In this document: piece after piece, positions 48,891 through 59,133 of the stretch
How positions within the stretch are numbered: position 1 is the first letter of the stretch
Layout: the number at the start of each line of letters is the position of its first letter
Made by a program: the position numbers and the translations under genes
Notes under the pieces: model-generated
Told to the model about the DNA's origin: nothing
What the model saw: the letters and a program-made list of their open reading frames with translations, nothing else
Database searches by the model: none
From: Spodoptera frugiperda
Lineage: Eukaryota; Arthropoda; Insecta; Lepidoptera; Noctuidae
Direction: 5' to 3'
Assembly: GCF_023101765.2 (NCBI RefSeq)
Contig: NC_064220.1
Coordinates: 4,774,001 to 4,838,000 of the forward strand
Length of the DNA stretch: 64,000 nt

Positions 48891-50622
48891 TCAAGATTTA
48901 GTATTCTTTATAGTTTTAGTGTATTTCGTTGGAAAGTCTATTGTTGTGCTCAAGTATTCAGACTCTAACTCGCTGAGCGGTCTCCGGTACAACGCGGCTG
49001 CAACAAAAGTAAAAAAAATTAAGTAAATTAACCACACGTGAGGCAGGTTCGAAAACTCGACAAGATGGCAAACGCCCATACGTGTCGTGGTTCAACAATA
49101 GACTTTATTTAGCTGATGATAAAGATGATAATTATCCGTTTATCTTATACACGACATATAAGCATTGTTAGCTGAAGTTTTTCCTTCAACGCTTGTCTAG
49201 CGACAGTAAATATTTAACATTTGATATCCTTTTACTTATGCCCTAGAATATAATGTGTGGTTGTATTGCTTACTTATGAGTTATAACTCAATGGGTTTGA
49301 CATGTTCTAAGAATAAAAGTCCCTAAAATAAAAGAAATAAGAAATAAAAAGACTTAATACAAGGTAAAATAAAATAATCTTACGAGTAACACAATGATGT
49401 TTGTCTATGTGCAGGCGCAAATGTCGCGGACATGCGCATGCGTACCCGCCCGCTGTATTCACGCACGAGTGCGAACACCCGTCAGTCTCTAACTCGCATT
49501 CGTTTATATCTGAGAACAAAACAATTAAACTGGGATACAATAATTATATTTTATATCAATTCTTATATAAAAATAAGTCGGGTTTTCCTTCTTAACGCTA
49601 TAACTTCAGAACGCACAAACCGATTTCCACGGTTTTGCATTCGTTGGAAAGGTCTTGGGCTCCGTGAGGTCTACCTAGTAAAGAAAATTCAAGAGAAAAG
49701 CAGGAAAACAGGGAAAATCATTGGTGGCGAAACGGGGTTCGCCGGGTTTGCTAGTTATATCATAAAGTTCTAGGTGTAAAACTCAATTTTATTATGTTTA
49801 TTATGCTTTCATGCAATTTAGCATTACGGTCATACAAACTAAACATGTATAAAAAATTTCAGCTCAATCAGTTGAAGATATCTGCTTCAAAATTCAGTTG
49901 CAAGATTCTACACACACATACCTATATGTATATGTATATACATACATTGCAAGTAAAATAAAAGCTTGTAATGAAAAAATTAAACAATGTAACCAAAAAT
50001 TGTATTTTGAATCTGATTGAAAAAGTGTAAACTATGGAGTTTCTTGCTTGTAGGAATATACACTTGGAACGAGCCGCCAGTCAGTCCTTTAGTGAAGCTA
50101 TTTCTTCACTAGAGGACTGACTGACAGACAGACGTTATTAATGATATTATATTTGCTTTGACGTTCAAAAGTGCCTAACTGGTCTAGTTGAAATAAATAA
50201 TTTTGACCTTGATTAAAAAAAAAATTAAAAAATAGGGCGAAGTATTACTGGGCTTTTTTCGGTTTTTTGAAAATTTCTGTGGTAGCACGGAGTCTGGAAA
50301 CGTGCCCGGTATATGGCAATAGGCTCACCACCTATTACATTGGACTTACAACATAAAATGTAAATTTGTGAAATGTGGGTGTACATTGGCATTATGTGCC
50401 ATAATGTGCACCTCTGCCTACCCCTTCGGGGATTAAACGCGTGACGTTATATCTATCTATATCTATATATCATTAAAAAAAAGCAGGTCTCACCGAGACA
50501 CCTCTGTCCAGCGGCGAGTGCGAGGTACCCCGGCGTACAGGAGCAGCGGTAGCCCCCGTCCGTGTTCACGCACACCTGCGTCGAGTGACACTGGTTCGTG
50601 TCCAACACACACTCGTCTATGT
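48891..50622 (-). CDS. 3' end of a calcium-binding EGF-domain protein
   Basis: Three minus-strand exons joined in phase: 50494-50622, 49384-49509 and 48891-48997 (stop 48891-48893). The first two each encode one cbEGF module with the calcium motif at its start (DIDECVLDTNQC; DINECELETDGC), six cysteines, and the Asn plus aromatic pattern (CVNTDGGYRCSC; CVNTAGGYACAC). The last exon gives a 35-residue tail (LYRRPLSELESEYL) and a stop. Exon phases (class 1) are typical of modular extracellular proteins such as fibulins. The upstream exons are not found between 50622 and 64000, so the N-terminal part is either beyond the window or was lost. Two AATAAA signals follow (48860 and 48845). Confidence 0.8.
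49578..49755 (+). mobile_element. Short Helitron, second full copy
   Basis: Starts TCGGGTTTTCCTTC and ends with hairpin GGCGAAACGGGGTTCGCC and CTAGT. It is nearly the same as 29013-29193. It lies in the intron between the two EGF exons. Confidence 0.65.
49790..50212 (+). mobile_element. LINE 3' fragment
   Basis: Longer copy of the family at 22337-22571, again ending AAATAAATAATTTTGAC. The upstream part matches 10385-10515 in reverse. No reverse-transcriptase frame remains. Confidence 0.6.
50229..50447 (+). mobile_element. 5'-truncated copy of the 451-722 SINE
   Basis: Matches the body of the SINE at 451-722 (GGCGAAGTATTACTGGGCTT; CATTATGTGCCATAATGTGC; CCCCTTCGGGGATTAA) and lacks the tRNA-like head. 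It ends in a TATCTA simple repeat. Confidence 0.65.
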
Positions 50623-50947
50623 CTGCAAAGATAATTAAACTTGTATGTCGGTTATCAATTTCAAGTTTCAACCTTATTGTAAAGTGTTTACTGTTTAATA
50701 TAGTTATGGTATCGTAATAGATATAGTTATGGTTACGACGACTCTTTTGAAAGTTCTTTAATTTCCAGCAAGCTATTAATTACACTGTGTTCAAAATAGG
50801 TAGGTACTACTGTTGTTAATAAGAGGTGATATGTTGATAATAATACATAGTTTACAAACTCTAAAAAAAAACTCTCAATGTCATAAAAATATGAAAAATG
50901 TGAAAAGTTGTAAAATATTAAGAAAACAGACGGAGAGAGTAGTATAT

Positions 50948-51094
50948 GATTGGGCATTCTGGACCACTTTTCGCTCGGCGAACGCCTTCGCTCAAGTGGT
51001 CCAGAATGCCCAATCGTTAATGGTCGACTCGGTTAATTTTGCCGAACGAAAAGTGGTCCAGAATGCCCAATCGTGAACGGTCGACTCGGTTAAC
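50948..51094. repeat. 22-bp perfect palindrome arms with tandem repeat
   Basis: Arm GATTGGGCATTCTGGACCAC TT (50948-50969) is perfectly inverted at 50994-51015 around a short loop. A third copy follows at 51052-51073. Copies two and three are each followed by CGTTAATGGTCGACTCGGTT or CGTGAACGGTCGACTCGGTT, so the right side is a tandem repeat of about 58 bases. Noncoding; placed between the EGF gene and the gene at 51363. Confidence 0.7.
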
Positions 51095-51362
51095 GATATT
51101 AACGCGAAAAAAGTAACAAACGTTATCATCTGTTTAGTACTATTCAAATAATTCCGTACAACGTACGTTCTAACTGAAACAGGGACATGGAACGTATGCA
51201 CACGTAATACAATATCGTAAAGTTGTGTATAAACATAACCTTATGATATTTAATTGTGTCTGTATGACATGTGTGGAATTATGTGTAGCCACGCATAATT
51301 TCACACATAATGTGTAGTAGGGAAATAAAAAATAAAACATTCATTGAAATAAAATCATATAA

Positions 51363-52449
51363 CTATTTATTATCGTAAAATATAGGTTTGTCGGGGAACA
51401 AAACATCTGCGGACTTTACAAACTCCTGCAGTTTTTGCCACTGAGGAGAGTCTATGTCGGTCTGGAGCTTGATCCGTACGATTGCCTTCTTCCATAGCTC
51501 TAGCGAGTCGGTGTTGCGCGCGTCGTTAGCTCGGTACACCTTGCAGTCGATGTAATATTCGCCATCGGTGTGAGCTGTGCGTCGCTCACACCCGTTGGCC
51601 ACTCGGTACACGAACAGCGACGGCAGGCATGCTCGACCTGATGATCCGACGTCCGCGCCTGCCTCGTGGTCGTGACTGATACCGAATATATCGCTATCAC
51701 TCGCAGCTTTTTTACTGAAAAAATAAAACAAAACAACTTTTGTTAATTTACTAATTACAAATCCCGATATTGTTGATACTGTACTGGATGGTCAAGAATT
51801 GATTGAAAAGCTTTGTTAATAAGGTTTTTCATTTAATCTCGATGAGTGTAACACCTATATTATGTATATCGATTAAATAATTATCCAGTAACCAATACTA
51901 ATTGTTGCTCTAATCTTGTATCGTACTAAATAACACTACCGATAACAAACTCAAAAAACCGTCATGAAACAACGCTTGCGTGTGTTTCGTTCACTTGTAA
52001 CACTTTTGATGTTTGAAGTGTTCATGGACGGCGGTGATTGCTTACCATCAGGAGATCCGTCTGACCGTTTACCGGCTTATACCATATAAAAAAGAAAATG
52101 TAAAACAATATGCAATTTACCTGGGACGGTCTGATTTTGATTTGCGTTTGTTTTCTGTAGGTTTGCGACCAGTTTTCGTTTTTCGTTCAATGGTTGGTTG
52201 ATAATAAGAACCCTCAGAATCGGACCTGAAAGATAAAAATGGTACATACGTGTTAATGAAATAAATTATTAAGTAGACGGTGGTTCTGAAGATTAATGCT
52301 ATACTCGGAGATATTCATGATTACTTAACATAGTCCTCAGCAATCGTTTTCGGTAGAAGTCGTTACTAAGGAATAATTTAAGTAATCTTTAAATGTCTCT
52401 GAGTGTAGCAGTTACAGTCAGAACAGTCTTGAATATTTTATACTTACAT
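51363..52449 (-). CDS. Small unknown protein with intron-split start codon
   Basis: Coding pieces on the minus strand: 52448-52449 (AT), 52121-52225 (G onward) and 51363-51714; about 152 residues. The upstream exon ends GGAGAAAAT before GTAAGT, and the next exon starts G TCC GAT, so the ATG forms only after splicing. Phase then runs through the second junction to a stop at 51363. The first 50 residues are Ser/Lys/Arg-rich with a likely nuclear signal (RKTKTGRKPTENKRKSK). The rest looks folded and carries VYRVANGCERRTAHTDGEYY and WQKLQEFVKSADVLFPDKP. I do not recognise it. It lies on the same strand as, and upstream of, the EGF gene fragment. Confidence 0.7.
51955..52087 (+). repeat. Dispersed repeat family A, 3' half
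   Basis: Has GTCATGAAACAACGCTTGCG and GATTGCTTACCATCAGGAGAT. It lies in the intron of the 51363 gene. Confidence 0.55.
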
Positions 52450-53090
52450 TTTCTCCTTGACTTGTAATGGACTTACTCAACTTCAAGACGACAGCAGCGG
52501 CAGCACGACTGAAGACTGGAGTCACAAGTATAGTAGTACTATACTACTTGGTTCACTTGGAATAATTGTAATGATCGTATTGAAAAATGTAGTGAGTTAT
52601 AAGGCTGGAAGGATCTAATATAAAAAGATACTTAAAATCTTTGGGTTTTATCGTCTGATGGAACGTTTTTATTTAGTCGTATTATAGACCTTCAAAAAAT
52701 ACAAACTAAGGTAAACTAAAGTACAATCAATTGCTGATGCATCGAAAACACTTAGGGTTTCCACGTCGTTTTTTACAATTTTCATACAATGATAGTTATA
52801 TAAGCAGCGTAATGACAGCCCTGGCTAAAATAGCTGACTACCAAACATGCGCCATGGTTGCATCATTGCATGTATTGTAATTGCATATATTGCAATTTGT
52901 ATACACGTGTAAAAATTTCGCAATAATATCGGAAACGTTGAAAGTTGATATGTGTAGCATTAGTATTATTGCGACACCTTGACGTTATGGAATTTTCCTG
53001 AAATTAAATAAACGTATCATCGGTAAATGATTGTTACTACTAAATATGTTGCATTACAAGTTTAATTTTGAAATTGAAAACATTAAACAG
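52450..53090. other. 5' UTR of the 51363 gene, then junction region of the Polinton
   Basis: The minus-strand 5' UTR exon of the small gene starts at 52450 and runs right for an unknown length; a short palindrome (AGTATAGT AGT ACTATACT) lies near 52527-52546. Further right the sequence is AT-rich and carries no gene. The left terminal repeat of the Polinton should lie in or near this interval, but it cannot be fixed because its partner is beyond the window. Confidence 0.4.
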
Positions 53091-53543
53091 GTAAATATTG
53101 TTTTTAATATTCATATAAAAATAATCATAATAATATTTTTTGAAATTGATTGTTAAATCGTGATTTAAATAACAATATCTTTTATTCTTTTTCAGCTACA
53201 TACGCATCAGAATTTGGAGTTGTATAAAGACGATGGGACTCGGATTAATTCTTAAGGAAAATTAGAAGTACATCATTTTTATCAGATAAGTTCTAACAGT
53301 GCGGAAGATTAAACAATTCTCAGGTAAATATATTTTGTACCCTTTACTTTAAGTTTTTGTTAAATCATTAATCTATGTACGCATATAATAAATCTTTGCA
53401 TTTTATTTCCAGAGCATGGGTGCATACAATACGTCCAAACGATACAAAACAACAAACGAGGAACAGGAGCTACAACTGATCAAGATTTTTATTTACAATG
53501 GTTCTCTCTAACGCATTTTCGAAGCTGTAAATATGAATGAAAG
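53091..53543 (+). other. Possible spliced 5' leader of the element polymerase gene
   Basis: Good splice signals occur in order before the polymerase: donor CAG/GTAAAT at 53091, acceptor TTCTTTTTCAG ending 53195, donor CAG/GTAAAT at 53324 and acceptor TTTATTTCCAG ending 53412. This outlines an untranslated exon 53196-53323 and another from 53413. The second contains a 31-codon upstream frame (MGAYNTSKRYKTT) that stops before the polymerase start. Confidence 0.45.
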
Positions 53544-53659
53544 GTACATAACTATGCACAACATATTATAATACATGATTTAATAACGACTGTTACGTCT
53601 AAACTCTGAAATAACTATTAATCCTTGTCTATCAATACTGATTGGTGTATTCAATAACA

Positions 53660-56600
53660 ATGCCTTACTGCACAGTTTGTCATGTATCTGTAGATAATCG
53701 TCAGTGGTCTGGTCATTTACGTAGTAATGCACATAAAAACAATAGCATAGCTCCTTTTAACAGTAATGTAAAAATAATCAAGTCCTCGTTCAAAGGACGT
53801 ATTGTAAGTTATAGGATTATTGCAACCGAGGAGTTAGTCCATAAATTACCAGAGAGTTTTTTAAATAAAATTCGAGATCAAGTCAAGGATCTGATCGACC
53901 AGTCATTAAAAAGACACACATCTGTTAAAGTTAATTTTGAATTATTTTTGATATTTCTTTTGTTTAAAAACGATCACCAAGAAACTAAATCATTTGCTAC
54001 AAAAAACTTTATTATTAATTTTAATTACGATTTTGACACAATTTTCAAATTAGTTATTTCATTACTTCTCAAAAGAATAGAAGAATTTCAGGAAAGAGAT
54101 AGCGGATGGACATTTTTGAATAACTCTTATTTTGAAGTAAATATTAACAAATATCAGCCTCTCAGTGGATCTAAATTTATTCCTTTACCAAGTTTTATAA
54201 AAAATAAAAAAGCTTGCTTGAATATTAAGAACAACGACAAGTACTGCTTTCTATGGTGCGTGGTGGCAGGCTTGTATCCTGCAACCCGACATGCCGACAG
54301 AGTTTCATCATATCCTCGTTTTCAGGATGTTTTAAATGTTAATGATTTGTCATTTCCCATCACGTTCACAGATATAGCTAATTTTGAAAAAAATAATCGT
54401 AATATTAATATTTATGTATATGGTTTGAAAAATAATAAAACCGTTGTAGGTCCATTATATAAAACAATTAATAAAAAATGTAGGAGCATCCACTTATTGT
54501 ATCTAGAAAATGATAGTAATTCCCATTACTGTCTTATTAAGAATTTACCCCGTTTAGTTCGAAGTCAAATTTCTAAACATCATGGTAAATTATATTATTG
54601 TGAATCTTGTTTATTGTTTTTTCCTACTCTTAGTCAACTTGAAACACATCTGTGTGGAGGGGTCGTTACTATTTTGCCAGATAGGGGATCAGTACTAAAG
54701 TTTAAAAATTTTCAAAGGAAACAAGACATTCCATTTGTAGTTTATGCTGATTTTGAAACACTCTTAATACCGATTTCCAGCGATGAATATGATACAGTTA
54801 ACACAACATATACCCAGCGACACGCGCCGGCCGCTTTTGCTTATAACATAGTATCTTCTTTTAATGATAATGATAACAAACGGTATAGAAGTTATCGCGG
54901 TAAGGATTGTGTTGCAAAATTTATAGAGTTTCTTACTCAGGATGTAATTGAAATATATAAAATACTAACTAAAAACAACCCTATGATATTTACTGATAAA
55001 GATGTTGAGGATTTTAGAAATGCAATTAAGTGTCACATATGTGAAAACTTGCTGTGGTCTGACAGAGTTAGAGATCACTGTCACATCACTGGTAAGTACC
55101 GTGGCGCAGCTCATCGACATTGTAACCTACAGCATAAAGTACCAAAATTCATACCAATATTTTTTCATAACTTGTCAGGATATGATTGCCATTTATTTGT
55201 GAAAAAATTAGGTGAAATACCTGGTCAAATAAAAATTATACCTAAGACCAAAGAAAAATATATTTCATTTTCGAAGTTTATTCCCGTTGCAGATAATGAA
55301 TATGTACAATTAAGGTTTTTAGATTCTTTTAATTTTTTAGGCACCAGTTTAGACAAACTAGCTAAAACAATGCAGATAGAAGATTTTGTTAATCTTAGAT
55401 CTCATTTTTCTGATAATAAACATTTTAGTTTGCTAACTCGAAAAGGTGTTTATCCATACGATTATATGACCAATTGGAAATGTTACGAGCAACAGGCGCT
55501 GCCGCTAAAGTGTTACTTTCATAATTCTTTGACAAACGAAGACGTCAGCGATGACGATTATAATCATGCTAAGACTGTATGGAATTGTTTTAATATAAAT
55601 AATTTAGGAGAATACACTGATCTGTACTTGAAAACAGATGTACTTTTATTAACAGATATATTTCAAAATTTTAGAAAAACTTGTAAACAATATTATAAAC
55701 TGGATCCTGCATTTTATATAACAACTCCTAGTCTATCTTTTGATGCAATGTTACTTAAAACAGGTGTTCAATTAGAACTGTTAACAGATTTAGCGATTAT
55801 TAAAATGATTCAGGATGGTATTAGAGGAGGTCTGTGTGTGTGCTCGCATCGGTATGCAAAGGCTAATCATAAATATATGCCTGAGTATAATGCTGTAAAA
55901 CCAGATTGTTTCATAACGTATTTAGATTGTAATAATTTATATGGTTATAGTATGTGCCAGTATTTGCCACATTCTAGTTTTAGATTTCTTAATGATAACG
56001 AATTAAAACATTTACGCATTCAAAATATTGATGATGATGCTGACTGGGGCTATATTTTAGAAGTTGATCTTTTATATCCCGATCATTTACATAACTACCA
56101 TAATGACCTGCCTTTTTGTCCTGAAAAATGCATTCCTCCAGGTGGTAAAACAAAAAAACTTATCGCAAATTTATACAATAAGTACAATTATGTAATACAC
56201 TACGTTCATTTAAAAAAGTGTCTGGAGCATGGATTAATATTACGAAAGATTCATAGAGTTATTACTTTCAAACAAAGCCCCTATTTAAAACAGTACATAG
56301 AATTAAACACTCAATTACGACAGAAAGCAAAAAGTACATTCGAGCAAGACTTTTTTAAATTATTAAACAACAGTGTCTTTGGTAAAACGTTGGAAAATAC
56401 TGAAAAGAGAGTCACTGTACATTTAGTTAATCAATGGAGTGATAAAACAAATAAAACCAACAAAACAACATCCGCTGAGAGGCTTATAGCTAATCCTTAT
56501 TTTCATAGTTCAACTATATTGACTGAAAATTTAGTTGCTATACAAATGAAGCCAGATCAAATAATCTTAGACAAACCTATCTACATAGGATTCACAGTTT

Positions 56601-57166
56601 TAGATCTTTCTAAGTCCCATATGTATAACTTCCATTACAATGTTATTAAACCATTTTATAATGATCGAGTACGCTTATGTTATACAGATACTGATTCTTT
56701 TGTTTATGAAATATATACTAACGATTTTTATTGTGATCTGAAGCACAATTTCTTGGAATACTTTGATAGCAGTAACTATAATAATGAGAACGAATTTGCC
56801 ATACCTCTAATCAATAAAAAAATTCCTGGTCTTTTTAAGGATGAAATGGGTGGAGAATATATTTCTGAGTTTGTGGGATTAAGGTCAAAGCTCTATTCTT
56901 TAAAATGTTCAAATACAGTTATTAAAAAAGCAAAGGGAATTAAATCATACGTGCTCCGAGACTTAGATATCACAGACTATGAACGCATTTTATTGAATGG
57001 GGGAGTTATTCGAAGAAAAAATATTATGTTTAAATCATTGAAACATGAAATTTTTACACAAAGTGTCAATAAAATTACATTATCCAGTAACGATGATAAA
57101 CGTATAATTTTGAAAGACAAAATAGCAACAAAAGCCTGGGGGCACTCATATACCTATAAAATGTAA
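53660..57166 (+). CDS. Polinton protein-primed DNA polymerase B
   Basis: Replicates the element from a protein primer. ATG at 53660 (MPYCTVC) gives 1168 residues; the frame is open a few codons further upstream without ATG. From the N-terminus: a U1-like C2H2 finger (C4, C7, H19, H25); a region at about residues 185-300 with KYCFLWCVVAGL and NSHYCLIKNLP; a second C2H2 finger near 312-335; exonuclease motif I YADFETLL (~362); a Cys/His cluster with DHCHITGKYRGAAHRHCN (~457-495); Exo II NLSGYD (~503); Exo III YLKTDVLL (~655); polymerase motif A DCNNLYGYSM (~755); motif B NNSVFGKTLEN (~902); motif C YTDTDSF (~1007). All catalytic aspartates are present. Poly(A) signal at 57331. Confidence 0.95.
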   Translation: MPYCTVCHVSVDNRQWSGHLRSNAHKNNSIAPFNSNVKIIKSSFKGRIVSYRIIATEELVHKLPESFLNKIRDQVKDLIDQSLKRHTSVKVNFELFLIFLLFKNDHQETKSFATKNFIINFNYDFDTIFKLVISLLLKRIEEFQERDSGWTFLNNSYFEVNINKYQPLSGSKFIPLPSFIKNKKACLNIKNNDKYCFLWCVVAGLYPATRHADRVSSYPRFQDVLNVNDLSFPITFTDIANFEKNNRNINIYVYGLKNNKTVVGPLYKTINKKCRSIHLLYLENDSNSHYCLIKNLPRLVRSQISKHHGKLYYCESCLLFFPTLSQLETHLCGGVVTILPDRGSVLKFKNFQRKQDIPFVVYADFETLLIPISSDEYDTVNTTYTQRHAPAAFAYNIVSSFNDNDNKRYRSYRGKDCVAKFIEFLTQDVIEIYKILTKNNPMIFTDKDVEDFRNAIKCHICENLLWSDRVRDHCHITGKYRGAAHRHCNLQHKVPKFIPIFFHNLSGYDCHLFVKKLGEIPGQIKIIPKTKEKYISFSKFIPVADNEYVQLRFLDSFNFLGTSLDKLAKTMQIEDFVNLRSHFSDNKHFSLLTRKGVYPYDYMTNWKCYEQQALPLKCYFHNSLTNEDVSDDDYNHAKTVWNCFNINNLGEYTDLYLKTDVLLLTDIFQNFRKTCKQYYKLDPAFYITTPSLSFDAMLLKTGVQLELLTDLAIIKMIQDGIRGGLCVCSHRYAKANHKYMPEYNAVKPDCFITYLDCNNLYGYSMCQYLPHSSFRFLNDNELKHLRIQNIDDDADWGYILEVDLLYPDHLHNYHNDLPFCPEKCIPPGGKTKKLIANLYNKYNYVIHYVHLKKCLEHGLILRKIHRVITFKQSPYLKQYIELNTQLRQKAKSTFEQDFFKLLNNSVFGKTLENTEKRVTVHLVNQWSDKTNKTNKTTSAERLIANPYFHSSTILTENLVAIQMKPDQIILDKPIYIGFTVLDLSKSHMYNFHYNVIKPFYNDRVRLCYTDTDSFVYEIYTNDFYCDLKHNFLEYFDSSNYNNENEFAIPLINKKIPGLFKDEMGGEYISEFVGLRSKLYSLKCSNTVIKKAKGIKSYVLRDLDITDYERILLNGGVIRRKNIMFKSLKHEIFTQSVNKITLSSNDDKRIILKDKIATKAWGHSYTYKM

Positions 57167-57330
57167 ACAATAGTGAATACGTCTTATCTTGGAATTATTA
57201 TATCAATGATCCTTTCTTTAATGTATTAATAAATTATAGAGTGGTTCTGTATAAAACCAATTTTAGTTAAGTTAATAATTGTATTAGTGTTAATTAGCGT
57301 AATGTTATTTAGGTGTAGTTTATAGAAATA

Positions 57331-57336
57331 AATAAA
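57331..57336 (+). terminator. Poly(A) signal of the polymerase gene
   Basis: AATAAA 165 bases after the polymerase stop. The sequence from there to 57691 has no gene. Confidence 0.55.
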
Positions 57337-57691
57337 GATTTTTATTATTGTAATAAATGTGTCTATTCATTATATATTTTTTGTTTTATTTTTTACCATA
57401 TAGAAAGCCCTTATTACTAAAAAAGTGGATGTGACGAACCATTTAGCTACAGAACCCTAAAAATGATGTGTAATACGAAACGGTATGGCGTCACGTTAGC
57501 CACAGTACCGAGCAAAAATGCATGGTATACATTTTTAGGTGTTGCAATGGTAGCTGTAGTACTGCTCGTTGATTATTAAATTATTCTCATTTGTCTGCTA
57601 GATCGTACACGATCAATATCAACAATTTTGTTATTTAATAAATATTATTCAGTGTAGATACTCGTACTACGTGTTACATCACATTTTAAAC

Positions 57692-58390
57692 ATGACTTCG
57701 GTAAGTAAATTATATTAATAAAAACATTAAACGTATTGTATTTTATGTATCGCAGTAATTTAACGATCACTGTATCGAATTGTAATGTGCTGAGTGTTGT
57801 GGATTCGATCCCACATGGAACAATCATGTTAAAGGTCTTAAATTATTATTTATCTGATTCAGAGTGTTATTTGTATTCGCGGATTGAATATTAATCTGTA
57901 TTTTTTTTTGTAACATAGGATTATTTATTTATCAAGTACAGTTGTTTGTAATACCTCTATTTAATGATCTATTTACTGTTTGTTTCAGATAGCGGGATCA
58001 GATGTTATGTTCAGTCAATACGCACAGGATCCGTATGAAGAATTTAATGAGATGATCCGATGCGAACGCGCTCCGTTGCGAACGCGCCTGGGTTGCAGCC
58101 AGGCTCCGAAAGAAAAGAAGAATACGTCTCGACGCAAGGACAAATCTAAACACCATAATTCGACTCAATCTTTCGTCATGAGTAGACATCATCGGCGAGG
58201 CAGTAAACTAATAAAAATTTCAGTGATCGAGTTGTGCAATGATTCTCCGGACAGTGATAGTGACAGTAATAGTGATAACGTTATTATCCAAGCGCAATAC
58301 GTAGTTAAAGACGCGGTTGACTTTATTATGGACGAAACGGAGTCGTTAGTTAAGAAAATATCGAAATCATTAATTGATAGTGACTTTTAA
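57692..58390 (+). CDS. Small two-exon Polinton-borne protein, unknown
   Basis: Exon 57692-57700 (ATG ACT TCG, then GTAAGT) joins exon 57989-58390 (after TTTGTTTCAG) in phase, giving 136 residues. The alternative, an unspliced start within the intron, lacks support. Residues 3-30 are acidic and aromatic (DPYEEFNEMIRCERAP), the middle is strongly basic (KEKKNTSRRKDKSKHH, possible nuclear signal), and the end has an Asp/Ser run (DSPDSDSDSNSDN). This profile fits a regulatory or DNA-binding accessory protein, but that is inference and I know no family. Poly(A) signal at 58443. Confidence 0.6.
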
Positions 58391-58442
58391 AAACCCTGTG
58401 TAAATATACAATTTTTTTTGTTTATTGTAATAATTTAATTGG

Positions 58443-58609
58443 AATAAATATTCGGTTAAGTTAGTTTTAATCTTAAGAACTTAGTATTTTTATGTTAAAG
58501 TAGTATTTTCATGTTAATGGTATTCGTATTATATAAATTTTACAGGTACAGGTATTATATAAATTTAAAAAAATAAAAAGCATGTTTTCTGTATAATAGT
58601 TGTTTTATT
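58443..58609. terminator. Convergent poly(A) signals
   Basis: AATAAA on the plus strand at 58443-58448 serves the small gene ending at 58390. TTTATT at 58604-58609 is an AATAAA on the minus strand, 50 bases past the last gene of the capsid block. The two transcription units meet here. Confidence 0.6.
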
Positions 58610-58659
58610 TTTTAAGAAAACCTTATACACACACATAGTTAACTTACTAACTAGTAAAT

Positions 58660-59133
58660 TTACCAATTTAAAAACTTTTTTATACATAACACATTTCTAA
58701 GAGCACAATGTTTTACATGATGATTACAATTAAAAATAGTTTTTCTATCACAGTACTTTTTAGCTAACACAGATAGTTTAGGACAATTGTCTTCATGAAG
58801 TTCTATTACATTACAGTTCGCACACATGTCTTTTATCCACTTCACTTTCTCTGAACCTTTTACGTAGATATTCATATTTTCTAGATATGATACAATCATG
58901 CGTTGGAATTCTTTATAATCAATATAGCCTTCGCTCCAATGTAGACCCATATTTTTTTCCAGCCACTCGACTTGTCGCTTTTCATCCCTTGTTAAGTAAG
59001 TGAACTGGTACGGTGGTTTAATTAAAAACGTCTGTGTATATTCACGTGTGGCAAAAGCTAACTCCTTTATTATAAAATTATTGTAGAGGTCTTTAAATCC
59101 TTGTACATCTAATATGATGGTATTGGGGTTCAT
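58660..59133 (-). CDS. Conserved Polinton Cys/His-rich protein, function unknown
   Basis: 157 residues; the last gene of the minus-strand block. Its ATG overlaps the stop of the capsid gene (ATGA at 59130-59133). The N-terminal half is helical (FKDLYNNFIIKELAFATREY). The C-terminal third holds about ten Cys and His (CANCNVIELHEDNCP; FNCNHHVKHCALRNVLC), likely binding zinc. I recall similar proteins next to insect Polinton capsid genes, but no function is known to me. Confidence 0.75.
   Translation of the reverse strand: MNPNTIILDVQGFKDLYNNFIIKELAFATREYTQTFLIKPPYQFTYLTRDEKRQVEWLEKNMGLHWSEGYIDYKEFQRMIVSYLENMNIYVKGSEKVKWIKDMCANCNVIELHEDNCPKLSVLAKKYCDRKTIFNCNHHVKHCALRNVLCIKKFLNW

Noticed and set aside
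57980..57988. Start of the small Polinton gene just before 57989
   Set aside because: Those bases are the polypyrimidine/acceptor TTTGTTTCAG; a phase-matched ATG exon exists at 57692.
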